Notes under the pieces: generated by a model
The model's input: only the letters and a program-made list of their open reading frames with translations
Told to the model about the DNA's origin: nothing
The model's database searches: none
Program-made: the position numbers and the translations under genes
Source of the DNA: a virus
Strand: one strand, 5' to 3'
DNA length: 64,000 nt
IMG/VR virus record: IMGVR_UViG_3300027985_000843
Span: 124,001 to 188,000 of that record
Shown here: positions 29,331-38,207 of the stretch, piece after piece
Layout of the letters: every line of letters begins with the position of its first letter
How positions within the stretch are numbered: the first letter of the stretch is position 1

Positions 29331-30206
29331 TCAGTAGTAGTCGTCCCCCGAGTCCACCTTCACGGGGCTTGGGCTTGGTTCAGGGGCTGGAGCCGCTGAG
29401 GCACCCTTTGGGAAGAACAACCCATGCAGGTGGTTGGCTCGCGCTGCGTACTTCGCGAGGTCCTCTTGGGCCCAGGACTCCATCAGGTCCGTGCTGGCTG
29501 TGAGGCTCGCTACGCGTTGAGTCAGCTCGTAGACGTCGAGACGAGCCTGGACATGGTCGAACTGCTTGCCCGATTCCACGAGCTGCCCGATCTTCTCGTC
29601 GACGGCCGACATCTTTTCGAGGATGCCGCTGACCGTCTTCTCTCCCGGGTTCAGCACCTGAGCCACCTTCGCAGCATCCACGTCCTCGACCTGGGTCACT
29701 TCAGGAGGCCGGTCCACACCAGCATCGAAGACCTTCGCTCCAAGACCGAGATAGGCTGTGTTGCTGCTTTGGTCGACGACCTTCGCAACGAACTTCTGCA
29801 AGATGCCCACGCCCTCGGCCATCTTCTTGGCGGGCACACGACCCGCTACCCGGTTCAGGTTTCCGATGTGCTGTAGGATGTTGTCGAGATCAGAGCTGAT
29901 CGTATCCATCGTTTTTCCTTGGCTCGTCTGTCGATCCGTGGGGATAAAAGGATGCGCTACCGCCCACCTACTCCGGCGAGGGGCCAGAAGGCTCCACAGA
30001 CGATCTTCGTCCACGCGGAGCATGACCTCCTCGCCCTTGAGGAACTTGTTGAGGACCTCTCGGGCCTTCCTACTTCCCCCAAGGCAAGCCTTAACCACGA
30101 AGTTCAGGACGGAGACGGACCCAAGGTTAAACTTCTGGCCGTCAGGCGTGCGAACCCAATTGGTGGCCTTGTCCGAGCCGATTGTGACGAGCAAACGTGC
30201 ACCCAT
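29331..30206 (-). CDS. Uncharacterised helical protein upstream of the tail tube, 291 aa
   Basis: The N-terminal 90 residues are a compact, partly beta region with a basic segment (LAPRRSRWAVAHPF). The rest is helical, with a possible coiled coil at 185-230 (ILEKMSAVDEKIGQLVESGK) and an Ala/Pro-rich tail ending in DSGDDYY. The ATG at 30206 follows AAGGTGA. An internal Met near 29908 (MDTISSDLDNIL) might give a second product or mark a fusion of two older genes, since the two halves differ in composition. No family was recognised; it may be a late regulatory or structural protein. Confidence 0.6.
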   Translation of the reverse strand: MGARLLVTIGSDKATNWVRTPDGQKFNLGSVSVLNFVVKACLGGSRKAREVLNKFLKGEEVMLRVDEDRLWSLLAPRRSRWAVAHPFIPTDRQTSQGKTMDTISSDLDNILQHIGNLNRVAGRVPAKKMAEGVGILQKFVAKVVDQSSNTAYLGLGAKVFDAGVDRPPEVTQVEDVDAAKVAQVLNPGEKTVSGILEKMSAVDEKIGQLVESGKQFDHVQARLDVYELTQRVASLTASTDLMESWAQEDLAKYAARANHLHGLFFPKGASAAPAPEPSPSPVKVDSGDDYY

Positions 30207-30248
30207 TCACCTTGGGTGGGGTACGAAAGCTCTATTGAAAAATCCAGC

Positions 30249-31055
30249 CTACAGCCGCACGAGGACTTTGACGAGGGCTTCCAAGGGCAACAGTGTGCCC
30301 TTCACCGGGCTGTACAGGAAAGTCCCAGTGCTCTTCCAATCAGAGGGCTCCCCCATGGCCGCCTCGGCCTCGTTCAGGACATCCGCCCCCTTCAAGAGGT
30401 CGAAGGCCAGCAAGAGGCTTTTGCGGGCCGCCAGGACGTGGAGCCGGTCCCCCCTCTGACGAACCAACGCCCCCTTCAAGAAGCCCTGCCGAAACAGCTC
30501 GACCCAACCCTTCCTCAGGTCCTTGTGCTGCGTCTTCGCCAGAACGAAACCAACCGTGCCCACATCCAGCAATTCCGGCATCGGAACCCTGGGAGGCAAG
30601 GCGGGATAGGCGTCTTCCGTTATCGCGTAGAAAATCCACTCCACGACCGTAGCCAGACGCTTGTGCTGCTCCGACAACGACAGCCCCTCGGGCAGGTAGC
30701 TCTTCAGCAGCTCGAAGAACCGACCCATGTCCGACGTGATGTGGGCGCAACCGGACTCTCCGTACGCCTCCACCAGATGGGCTGCCACTATGAAGTCGGG
30801 TGTCCTCGGGTGAATGGCGAGCTGCCGGTTGAGAAACAGGGCGATGGCGAGCAGAGTGCTCACCGAATCCACCGATCGAGTCAGAAACTTGAGGGGAAAG
30901 GGCTTCCCCATGATCAGGTCGGAGTAGAAGTCCCCCAGGGCGGGCAGCCCTGTGTAGACATAGGGTCCCTTGAAAGTACCGAAGGCCACAACTGTATCTC
31001 CGACAACACCATCGTGTTTCGGATCGACAACGACCTGGAACTCAAACTCCTCCAT
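30249..31055 (-). CDS. Uncharacterised protein, 268 aa
   Basis: The frame is open from 31073, but the first two codons would be TTG and GTG. I favour the ATG at 31055 (MEEFEFQVVVDPKHDG), although no clear ribosome site is visible for either, so coupling to the stop of the preceding gene at 31074 may matter. The sequence is a globular alpha/beta mixture with a His/Asp-containing stretch (AIHPRTPDFIVAAHLVEAY) and no diagnostic motif that I can place. It is the third gene of the run helicase, 333-residue protein, this protein, which are probably co-transcribed. Confidence 0.6.
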   Translation of the reverse strand: MEEFEFQVVVDPKHDGVVGDTVVAFGTFKGPYVYTGLPALGDFYSDLIMGKPFPLKFLTRSVDSVSTLLAIALFLNRQLAIHPRTPDFIVAAHLVEAYGESGCAHITSDMGRFFELLKSYLPEGLSLSEQHKRLATVVEWIFYAITEDAYPALPPRVPMPELLDVGTVGFVLAKTQHKDLRKGWVELFRQGFLKGALVRQRGDRLHVLAARKSLLLAFDLLKGADVLNEAEAAMGEPSDWKSTGTFLYSPVKGTLLPLEALVKVLVRL

Positions 31056-31073
31056 GTCTGGAGGGTACACCAA

Positions 31074-32060
31074 CTAGTTGGCGACGGGACCGTAAAAGGC
31101 GTCGGCGTCATCCTCTGCGATGTCGCCCCACTCGGCCAGCTCTTCGGAGGCTGACCGCCTTCGAGACTGTTGCCACGCTCGCAGAGAGTCGTCGAAGACC
31201 TTGATGATCTCGGCGGCCTGCTCCTGTGTGAAGCGTCGTCGGAAGTCGTCCGGCCCGTTGGGCATGGGACCAAACTTTCGGTCGAGGTTGTGCTTCTGCC
31301 AGAGCCACGCCTTGCCACTCAGGTGGTACTTGAGACGCTCGATCTGAGCATCTGTTGGACCTCCTCCAGGATTCTGTTGTGGCCTCGGAGCAGGTTGCTG
31401 GCTCCGCTGGTCGTTCTGGATTCGGTCGTGCTCGGCACGAGCTTCGAACTCAGTCAACGCATCCCTGAGATGCGTGATGAGCCGAGAAGCTGATCCATCG
31501 CGACCACCATCGAGCATCGAGAAGTCTTTGGGCTCGGTGCTACCGTCGAGCCCAAAGTCCTTCCAGTGGATCTGACCTTGCAGCTTCCGCTGGAACACCA
31601 TGGATACCAGCTTCTGGATGAACTCCATTTGCTTGGGAGAAGGACCACTCGCCGCAGGAGCTACTCCTTCGGCCCTCTTCTCCCAGTAGTCCTCGCTGTC
31701 TTCGTAGATGTCGATGAGCTTGTCGACACGATCGTCAAGAGCCGATCGCCAGTTCTTGGTGCGCATCACAAGCACAATTCCGTGCTTCTTCTGCGTGGCC
31801 TTGGTCATCAGGTATTCGCCCTTACCCTTGACCTTCAGGCTGACCAGGAAGACCTCGATGGCATCGTCCCCTACCCCACGAACCTCTTCACGTCCAATGG
31901 ACAGGGAGGTGTGAATGCGAACCCCAACATTGGGTCCGACCTGGAGGGTGTAAGTCAGCTGGTTGCCGATCCGGCCCGGCTTCGGACGGTATGGACGGTA
32001 GGAGTTCATGACGAACTTCTCCATCTCATCCTTGGAGATCTCGACGTACCGATCAGCCAT
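31074..32060 (-). CDS. Helicase-coupled protein of unknown function, 328 aa
   Basis: The start at 32060 (MADRYVEISKDEME) has AGGGAG eight bases upstream and overlaps the helicase stop by 8 nt. Residues about 45-110 have the order V-R-I-H-T-S-L, then G-x-D-A-I-x-V, then R-T-K-N-W-R, which I associate with an uncharacterised domain in phage proteins. A short segment PSPKQMEFIQKLV lies near residue 145, and a Gln/Pro-rich linker (about 230-250) separates a C-terminal helical region containing KAWLWQKHNL. The tight coupling suggests a partner or loader of the helicase, such as a DNA-binding accessory factor. That is inference. Confidence 0.65.
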   Translation of the reverse strand: MADRYVEISKDEMEKFVMNSYRPYRPKPGRIGNQLTYTLQVGPNVGVRIHTSLSIGREEVRGVGDDAIEVFLVSLKVKGKGEYLMTKATQKKHGIVLVMRTKNWRSALDDRVDKLIDIYEDSEDYWEKRAEGVAPAASGPSPKQMEFIQKLVSMVFQRKLQGQIHWKDFGLDGSTEPKDFSMLDGGRDGSASRLITHLRDALTEFEARAEHDRIQNDQRSQQPAPRPQQNPGGGPTDAQIERLKYHLSGKAWLWQKHNLDRKFGPMPNGPDDFRRRFTQEQAAEIIKVFDDSLRAWQQSRRRSASEELAEWGDIAEDDADAFYGPVAN

Positions 32061-35000
32061 TGTCCACTCCCTCATTCCACCGAATCGAAGCCTCGACCAA
32101 GTCCTCTTCGGTCATGTCGTCCTCAGAGGGGTCGGCGCCCCACCAGATGGATGCGTCAGCAGCTGTCTTGGAGGTCACGCCGTCGACCGCTGCCGCAGCT
32201 TCGCCCGCCACACCTGCCGGGTTGACGTTCTCTCCTGGTGCCAAGCCCGCTTCCAACACGAACCGACTGATACCCGAAGGCTTGTTGTTCAACCTCTTCG
32301 GGCAGATGATCGTGAGGTTCTTCTCAGCACGAGTGATGGCAACATACCCAAGACGCCGTTCGTCTTCGAGTTGCTTCTGTTCCTTCTCGGGCGGAGGCGG
32401 GGGCTCGTCTGGTTTCGTGAACAGAGGCATGGGGAACTTGCTGTCCGGCATGGGGACGTAGACGTTCTTCCACTCCAGACCCTTCGTGCTGTGCACTGTG
32501 TTCAGGGACATGAAGTCCGAAGGCCCCTCAGGGAGGACCTCACCACGCTTGAGGGCCGCCTTGCGCTCCTCCTCTGTCGGGACTCGCAGGCTCTTGGCCC
32601 GATCTTCGTAGCGAAGCATCTTGGCGGCAAACCCTGCCGGCGTGTTGGGGTTCTGGGCCACGTCACCAGGATCCGTTGGATCGACTTCCGTGAGAAGATA
32701 CAGGAAGGACACGTTGCCCAAACCAAGTTCGGACGCGTTGACGTCTCCCACGGCTTCCTTGTCAACATTGTCTTCGTCGGTCGAGTTCCGGAGGTCCCCT
32801 TCGATGTTCTCACGAAGAGAAATCGACTTCCATTCGGAGCGGCCTGTTTCCTCGTTGATGGTAGGGACCTCACTGCGGATGTCCAGGATGGCACCGAACA
32901 AGTCCTTGGTGGTGGTCTCTTCCTTGTCAGCGTTGGCCTGAATCTCCATGAGTTCATCACGAAGGGCCTCGATCTTGCGCATGGCCGGCTTGATGCCGTT
33001 GTGGCTCTTGGCAAGCCTGCTCGCCAACATCTCGACGAAGACTCCGTCCCTGAGCGCCTTGATGGGGCTGATGGCACTCACATCCTCCCCCTTGCGACGG
33101 GCATACTCCCGGAAGACCCCCTTGACGATGTCAGGGCCTTCTTTGCCACGGAAGAAGCGCAGGGGTGAATCGATGACGTTGCCGAAGGACTCCTGCATCC
33201 TTTCGTAGTCGCTGCCCATGATCAGGTCGACGTACCCGAGCACAGCCTTCGCCTCTGAAGACTCCAAGAACCCCTTCCCGCCCTTTCGTTGGTAGGGGAC
33301 ACCTCGAACGATGCATGCTGTCTCGTAGGAATTCAGTTCGGCGTTGGTGCGGGTGAGAACAGCATGATTCTTGAACTCGTCACCATCGGGCCGATCCACT
33401 GCCGCCTTGACCCGATCGATCACGGAGATGGCTGCCGCTGCCTCGTCCACGGGAAGTTCGACTCGGATGGAGGCGTTGCCCGACTGACGTGCCGGGTTGG
33501 CGTTGGCCTCCATCGGAATCTGATCCTCGTTGTTGGCGATGAGCTTGTTGGCTGCCGTGATGATCTCAGGCTCGCACCGGTAGTTGGTTCGGATCATCCG
33601 AACCGTAAACTCCTCGTTCGTAGCCAGGGCAATGAACAGGTCAGGTCGAGCCCCACGGAAGCCGTAGATCGACTGCTTGTCGTCTCCCACCATCCACAGG
33701 GACCGACCATCCTTGCCGTCACCCACCTGTTCCGTGATGTAGCCGATGACCTCGTGCTGGATCGTGTTCATGTCCTGGCACTCGTCGACGATGACGTGGT
33801 CGAGTCCAGACTGAATCTTCTTCCTCGCGGCAGGGTTCCGGCGGAGAATGTCCCGAGCGATCGAGAGCTGATCATCGAAGTCGCCGGCTGGAACCAAGCG
33901 AGAGCGGTTGTTGTACTGAACAGTTCGGACAGACGCGAGGAAGGCTTCCCATTGAGTGGTTCGCCTGTTGGACGGAGGCCGACGTCCCCACTGCCTGGCC
34001 TTCTGGACATTCTCCTGGTGCTCTTCCTCGATCGCCTCTCGTTGGCGCTCTTCGCAAGGAGGTTCCCAGTTCTTGCCATTGGACGTCTTGAACTGGTTGT
34101 ACCATTCGTACCAGCGGGCTGCGAGGGCCTCTTCCTCGTTCTCAGCGATCTCTGCCGCCTTCTGCGGAGAAATGTCATTGCCCGCCCAAAGGCTCTTGTA
34201 CAACATCATGGTGCTGAGCGGTGGCACGTTTTCCTTGCCGTAGCAGGCGCCCCACACCTTGTTGACCCACCGACCAATCTTGCTGCCGTCTCCCGTGAAG
34301 GCGGCCTCTACTGCCATCTGTTCGTCTTCGTTGCCGAAGTCCTTGATGACTCGCAAGAAGGTCGAGTGCAGTGTGCCGAGCTTGCCCGACGCGTCCATGC
34401 GTTTGACCACGTCCTCACCAAGCGTGGGCTTGAGACGTTCTGCCAGCTCCTTGCCCGCCTTCTTGTTGAAGGTCGTGGCGAGGATCCTCGTGGGCGCCAC
34501 CCCCCGATCCAGGACCAAGTGGGAGATTCGAGCCACGGCCGTCCGTGTCTTGCCCGAACCGGCCGACGCTGCCACGAGCACCTTGCCGTCTGTGAGAGCA
34601 GCCGCTCGTTGCTCATCGTCGAGCCCCTTGAGGGTCTGGGGGATGTTCTGTGGGTTGGAAAGGTCGGTTACGGCCGTCAGAGCGGCCGCTGTTGCGATTC
34701 CCACCACCTCGGACTTCTTCGGGGGCACGTCGGGCTCCCCGCTCGCTTCTAGGGCCTTCTGAGCCTTGGCAGTGGCCTCTTGCTCTACGATGGCAACAGT
34801 TTCAGCCCGAGCAGCCTTGGCTTCCTGAATCTCCTCAGGGTCGACAGCCGCGAGCTGTCGAGCTTGCTGGGCCACGAGAGTGCTGGCCTGATCAGTCACC
34901 TCGCTCGCACCCACTTCCACGGGAGACACGAACTCGGGGAAGAATTCGTCCGCACGAAGGGGCCTCGCCACCTCGTCTGCCCAGTCAATCCACTTGCGGA

Positions 35001-35652
35001 TGAGGGCGTGCTTCACGGGAATGGCTGCGAGCTTCTTGAGGGCGGCATCCCCGTCATCCATCTGGACGGCGGCGAAGGCTTCCTGCACTTGGTTGCGGAG
35101 CTTGATCTTGTTCCCGAACACACCCTTGAGCGTCTTCGGGCCGCCGCGCGTCACCACGCCGCGAAGGTCCCGGGCTCGAACCGCCATACTCTGAGGGCTT
35201 CGAGCAGGCTTGCGCATCGCCCGGTCCAGCTTGGTGTGATACTGCTCCGGCAAGTGTTCACGCATGAAGTCGGTGAACTGGGCCATCTCTGAGTCGAGGC
35301 GCCGCATCAGTCGGACACCCGCCTGGACAACCTTGTCTACGGGATTCTCTCGGTTCTGTTCGAGCTTGACGAGTTGCTCATCGATGTCAGCAACCTGATC
35401 GTAGTCCAGCTCTCCCGCACCATTGTCCACAACGGACATCAGGGCTTCCCGACGTTCCGTCAGGGTCTGGATCTTGAACTGGATGGTGCTCTCCAAGTGC
35501 CTAGAGTACACATCAAAAGCTTGAACGAAGATCAGGTACTCGGAAGCCTGGTATGCCTCCAACGGCTCCGCTTCCCCCTCCTCCATGGCAGCTAGATGCT
35601 GCGTGAAGTCTTCGACTGCTGCCCGGAGTTCTTGCTGTTGCTGTGCATCCAT
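32053..35652 (-). CDS. UvrD/Rep-type superfamily 1 helicase with N-terminal extension, about 1199 aa
   Basis: I chose the ATG at 35652 (MDAQQQQELRA); a TTG at 35673 would add seven codons. SF1 motifs appear in order from about residue 330: a Q-motif-like LDDEQRAAAL, Walker A AASAGSGKTRT, TTFNKKAGKELAERL, Walker B VDECQD, motif III MVGDDKQSIYGFRGA, IRTNYRC, VHSTKGLEWKNVYVP and VAITRAEKNL. It should be a 3'-5' DNA translocase acting in replication, repair or recombination. The first 320 residues are helical and unlike the roughly 720-residue UvrD/Rep; I recognise no nuclease motif there. It ends by overlapping the next gene by 8 nt. Confidence 0.92.
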   Translation of the reverse strand: MDAQQQQELRAAVEDFTQHLAAMEEGEAEPLEAYQASEYLIFVQAFDVYSRHLESTIQFKIQTLTERREALMSVVDNGAGELDYDQVADIDEQLVKLEQNRENPVDKVVQAGVRLMRRLDSEMAQFTDFMREHLPEQYHTKLDRAMRKPARSPQSMAVRARDLRGVVTRGGPKTLKGVFGNKIKLRNQVQEAFAAVQMDDGDAALKKLAAIPVKHALIRKWIDWADEVARPLRADEFFPEFVSPVEVGASEVTDQASTLVAQQARQLAAVDPEEIQEAKAARAETVAIVEQEATAKAQKALEASGEPDVPPKKSEVVGIATAAALTAVTDLSNPQNIPQTLKGLDDEQRAAALTDGKVLVAASAGSGKTRTAVARISHLVLDRGVAPTRILATTFNKKAGKELAERLKPTLGEDVVKRMDASGKLGTLHSTFLRVIKDFGNEDEQMAVEAAFTGDGSKIGRWVNKVWGACYGKENVPPLSTMMLYKSLWAGNDISPQKAAEIAENEEEALAARWYEWYNQFKTSNGKNWEPPCEERQREAIEEEHQENVQKARQWGRRPPSNRRTTQWEAFLASVRTVQYNNRSRLVPAGDFDDQLSIARDILRRNPAARKKIQSGLDHVIVDECQDMNTIQHEVIGYITEQVGDGKDGRSLWMVGDDKQSIYGFRGARPDLFIALATNEEFTVRMIRTNYRCEPEIITAANKLIANNEDQIPMEANANPARQSGNASIRVELPVDEAAAAISVIDRVKAAVDRPDGDEFKNHAVLTRTNAELNSYETACIVRGVPYQRKGGKGFLESSEAKAVLGYVDLIMGSDYERMQESFGNVIDSPLRFFRGKEGPDIVKGVFREYARRKGEDVSAISPIKALRDGVFVEMLASRLAKSHNGIKPAMRKIEALRDELMEIQANADKEETTTKDLFGAILDIRSEVPTINEETGRSEWKSISLRENIEGDLRNSTDEDNVDKEAVGDVNASELGLGNVSFLYLLTEVDPTDPGDVAQNPNTPAGFAAKMLRYEDRAKSLRVPTEEERKAALKRGEVLPEGPSDFMSLNTVHSTKGLEWKNVYVPMPDSKFPMPLFTKPDEPPPPPEKEQKQLEDERRLGYVAITRAEKNLTIICPKRLNNKPSGISRFVLEAGLAPGENVNPAGVAGEAAAAVDGVTSKTAADASIWWGADPSEDDMTEEDLVEASIRWNEGVDNG

Positions 35653-35681
35653 CTTACCGACTCTCGGAGACAAGTAGAAAC

Positions 35682-35690
35682 GCTATACCA
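35682..35690 (-). promoter_or_regulatory. Candidate extended -10 promoter for the helicase gene
   Basis: On the minus strand TGGTATAGC matches an extended -10 (TGnTATAAT-like) about 30 bases before the helicase ATG. The best -35-like hexamer, TTGACG at 35709-35714, is 21 bases away, which is too long for a standard sigma-70 site. It lies just past a hairpin terminator candidate, a sensible place to restart transcription. The evidence is short and weak. Confidence 0.3.
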
Positions 35691-35699
35691 GCACGTAAC

Positions 35700-35732
35700 A
35701 AGGCCCGGCGTCAACAGCTGACGTCGGGCCTT
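35700..35732 (-). terminator. Hairpin terminator candidate after the HU gene
   Basis: A 14-base inverted repeat (35700-35713 with 35719-35732) has a 5-base loop and one internal mismatch on the minus-strand RNA (a G-U pair on the other strand). The arms are G+C rich and flanked by AA and TT. The downstream minus-strand run is only TTGTT, so intrinsic termination may be partial. It lies between the HU stop and the helicase start. Confidence 0.6.
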
Positions 35733-35751
35733 CGGCGACTACGGTCGAGGT

Positions 35752-36069
35752 TCAGGCAACGGCATCCTTGAGGGCCTTGACGGGGGCTGACTTGACGGCC
35801 TTCGAGGCCGGCTTGGCCTTGAACGTCATCTCTTCCCCCGTGAACGGATTGCGGCCCTTGCGGGCGGCCGTCGCGGGCTTGACCTTCACGGTGAACTTGG
35901 CGACGCCCGGAAGCGTGAAGACTCCCGCCGTCTTGAGTTGCTTCGCCATGATCCCCTGGACGGCGTTGAGGAAGCCGGCGGCCTCCGACTGGGTGCAACC
36001 GCAGTCTTCCGCGAGGGACTTGACGAATTCAGCCTTGGTCATTGGTTTCTTGGTGGTGGTTTTGCTCAT
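35752..36069 (-). CDS. HU/IHF-family DNA-binding protein, 105 aa
   Basis: From residue 10 the protein reads as a full HU domain: MTKAEFVKSLAEDCGCTQSE, an NAVQGIMAKQL helix, FTLPGVAKFTVK, and the signature GRNPFTGEEMTFKAK followed by a Lys-rich end. HU proteins bend and compact DNA as dimers. I chose the ATG at 36069 (MSKTTTKKPMTK), although its GGGGGAG lies very close; the ATG at 36042 is the alternative. The gene lies between a beta-rich structural gene and the helicase and is followed by a hairpin terminator, so it may be expressed at a high level. The family call is firm. Confidence 0.93.
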   Translation of the reverse strand: MSKTTTKKPMTKAEFVKSLAEDCGCTQSEAAGFLNAVQGIMAKQLKTAGVFTLPGVAKFTVKVKPATAARKGRNPFTGEEMTFKAKPASKAVKSAPVKALKDAVA

Positions 36070-36121
36070 GCTCCCCCATATACACCAAGACGGGGAAGTT
36101 ACAGAGCAAATTTTCACGAGG

Positions 36122-36859
36122 CTAGCCCCTAAGAATCTTGGCGAATACCCGGATGGGGCCGTGAATCTTGATGGACCCCGACACCACCGAAGGGGCCACC
36201 ATGAACTTGACCTGAAGGTCTGTCACATACCCGGTGATGCCAGACAGGGTCTTCCGGCCACTGAGATGCAGCATCTGAGGGCCGTGAATCGTGTCGATGA
36301 ACTTCCGGTAGGTGCTCGCGATGGCACTATTGCCCGAGTTGTAATCCACCCGAAGGTAAGTCTCCCACGTGCTGCCAGTTCCGACGTCGTAGACGTCACA
36401 GGACGCCTCCACTTCGATGATGTCGTTGTTCGTGACATACTGACCGGACATATCCAACGTGAGCAATGTGGTGAGGTCTGTGGTGGCGATGACCGTCTCG
36501 TCAGACGTGGTCCCTGACACGTCCTCAGTTTCGTACTGACGAACATGGTAGTTGACCCGTGTTGGCTGCGACCATACAATCACACCCGAACCAGGATCGG
36601 CCGAATAGGTAGCAATGGTGCCGGCACCCTTTGACCACGCATTCAAGTAGGACGGGGAAGCATCATCGTCCCGACTCCACCCGGTAACACCGTAAACAGC
36701 GTTCACCGACTGCTCAAAACCGTTACCGGTCGAATAGAGCCGGGTCTTGATTGTGCCGGTACCTGACTCCCAAACCAGATGGAAGTTCGACAGGCCACGG
36801 TCATCGTATGAAGCGATGCCCCCAGGAGTTTGCAGGGACTTGTCTGTGAATTTGGGCAT
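36122..36859 (-). CDS. Beta-rich uncharacterised protein, probably virion-associated, 245 aa
   Basis: The protein is rich in Thr, Ser, Gly and Val with alternating hydrophobic residues, typical of beta-sandwich virion proteins. There is no signal peptide or membrane segment, and the few charged residues are scattered. The middle (DLTTLLTLDMSGQYVTNNDI, then EVEASCDVYDVG and TWETYLRVDYNSG) reads like a lectin or decoration-type fold. It starts after a GAGGAC site that lies inside a hairpin at 36865-36895. It is placed between the homing endonuclease and HU genes, outside the main tail blocks, so its role is unclear. Confidence 0.65.
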   Translation of the reverse strand: MPKFTDKSLQTPGGIASYDDRGLSNFHLVWESGTGTIKTRLYSTGNGFEQSVNAVYGVTGWSRDDDASPSYLNAWSKGAGTIATYSADPGSGVIVWSQPTRVNYHVRQYETEDVSGTTSDETVIATTDLTTLLTLDMSGQYVTNNDIIEVEASCDVYDVGTGSTWETYLRVDYNSGNSAIASTYRKFIDTIHGPQMLHLSGRKTLSGITGYVTDLQVKFMVAPSVVSGSIKIHGPIRVFAKILRG

Positions 36860-36864
36860 GTGGT

Positions 36865-36895
36865 CCTCGATGATAGGCGTTCACTCCTATCGAGG
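36865..36895 (-). promoter_or_regulatory. Hairpin covering the ribosome site of the 245-aa beta-rich gene
   Basis: CCTCGATAGG pairs with CCTATCATCGAGG on the minus strand (arms 36886-36895 and 36865-36877, loop 8 bases, one 3-base bulge). The second arm contains the GAGG of the ribosome site for the start at 36859. It could reduce initiation until unfolded, or act as a weak terminator after the endonuclease gene. Confidence 0.5.
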
Positions 36896-36906
36896 TCACA
36901 AGGAAA

Positions 36907-38199
36907 TTACACGGGAAGCACATCCAGCAGCCGGTGCCTAAGGTACTCGGGATCTGTGTAAGGTTCGTCCTCACGGATCACCAAAAGGTGATAGCGACCA
37001 TCGTCGACAACTTGTCGAGCCTTCTCAGCGTCCCGTTCAACCATGGCATCGAACAGGATACGATCTTGGATGTAGACGCTCGGGAATGTCCAGTGCTGGT
37101 AGCCGTGAAACTCGACGATGAGGTTGTGGCTAGGGAAGAACCCGTCGAAGCGGAAGCGGTGCCCTGTCTTGGGGTTCGTGAACTTCCGGGGGCTCCACTC
37201 CATCTCGTAAGGGGTTCCTAGAACGTCCTTGACAGCCTCCAAACATAGAATCTGACGCAGAGCGTGCACCCTGACAGGCAATCCGAGTCGCACGCATTCC
37301 TTGCGGATCGTGGTTGCTGTATGGCCCAAGCCTCGCATGGCGTGTGCAAGAACCACCCTGCCATTAACCTGACGGTAGGGCTCAAGTTGCTCCGCCGTGA
37401 GTACAACCCGTGTGACTTCGGCTGACTTGCGGCTCATCTCGTGAAACCTGCCATCAGCCTTGTCCCGCTCAACACGGGCACCCACATACTTGGTCGAAAG
37501 CCGAAGCCCCAAAGACTCCATGTAGGCCGTGATAGTGGGTTCACAAAACCCAAGCTCTTCCGCCATGGCACGCCGATCCACAGCCCCGGTAGCGTCTAGG
37601 AACGGTGTGAAATCCACCTGGGATAAGTCCGCCTTGAGTCCATTCGTACAGGGACCGCCCGTCTTAAGGGCCGACAGCTTCTCAGCCGTGCTACGAAGGC
37701 TCGGATGGTCGCCTTTCGTGAGCCCCTTGCTCCACGACTTTCGGCCCTTCATCCCAGCCGCAGCACGGGCAACACGCTCGTCCGTCTCCTTGGTCAAGCC
37801 TCGGTTCCACCCCGCACTGGCCGACATTTTCGCCCGCGTCTCAGCAGACAGCTTCCGGCCCTTGAGTGGTGATGGCTTGCGGACCTTCGGTTTGGAAGCC
37901 TTGTCCCTTGCCTTGCAAGCAGGGCAACGAAGGTCTTTCGAGGCGGATGTGGCCGCTACCTCATGAACAACTCCACAAGGGCACGTGACCGCCTTCCTGA
38001 GCCCCTTGCGGGGCTTCTCAGCATGGGCCTTAGAGATAGCAGCACGTCGGTTCGACTCACAGACTTCCGACCGAATACGAGCCTCGGGAAACTGCTCTCG
38101 GTACGCATCCGCCGTGATGCCGTGTGCTGCCTTGAGGTGCCTTGCAAGGGTTTGGGCTTGGTGCCCGCAGATGAGGCAGGAGACTAGGGTTTCCAGCAT
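36907..38199 (-). CDS. Free-standing homing endonuclease with NUMOD3 repeats and a Vsr/EDxHD-like nuclease domain, 430 aa
   Basis: The modules in order are: a C2H2-type finger (C8, C11, H21, H26) followed by AHGITADAYREQFP, as in phage MucR/HNH-linked fingers; a second Cys set (C73, C75, C92, C95); two NUMOD3-like DNA-binding segments (about 112-135 and 148-170: KGRKLSAETRAKMS and KGRKSWSKGLTK); helix-turn-helix-like stretches (205-235, 265-305); and a PD-(D/E)xK-like nuclease (RFDGFFPSHNLIVEFHGYQH, D352 and E363, then RDAEKARQVVDDGRYHLLVI). It should nick or cut a site in genomes lacking it and spread by repair. Hairpins lie on both sides. Confidence 0.88.
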   Translation of the reverse strand: MLETLVSCLICGHQAQTLARHLKAAHGITADAYREQFPEARIRSEVCESNRRAAISKAHAEKPRKGLRKAVTCPCGVVHEVAATSASKDLRCPACKARDKASKPKVRKPSPLKGRKLSAETRAKMSASAGWNRGLTKETDERVARAAAGMKGRKSWSKGLTKGDHPSLRSTAEKLSALKTGGPCTNGLKADLSQVDFTPFLDATGAVDRRAMAEELGFCEPTITAYMESLGLRLSTKYVGARVERDKADGRFHEMSRKSAEVTRVVLTAEQLEPYRQVNGRVVLAHAMRGLGHTATTIRKECVRLGLPVRVHALRQILCLEAVKDVLGTPYEMEWSPRKFTNPKTGHRFRFDGFFPSHNLIVEFHGYQHWTFPSVYIQDRILFDAMVERDAEKARQVVDDGRYHLLVIREDEPYTDPEYLRHRLLDVLPV

Positions 38200-38207
38200 G
38201 CTTTCAG

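Noticed and set aside
36070-36121. TGTATATG as a promoter for the HU gene
   Set aside because: It would place the transcript start at or after the start codon and has no well-spaced -35.
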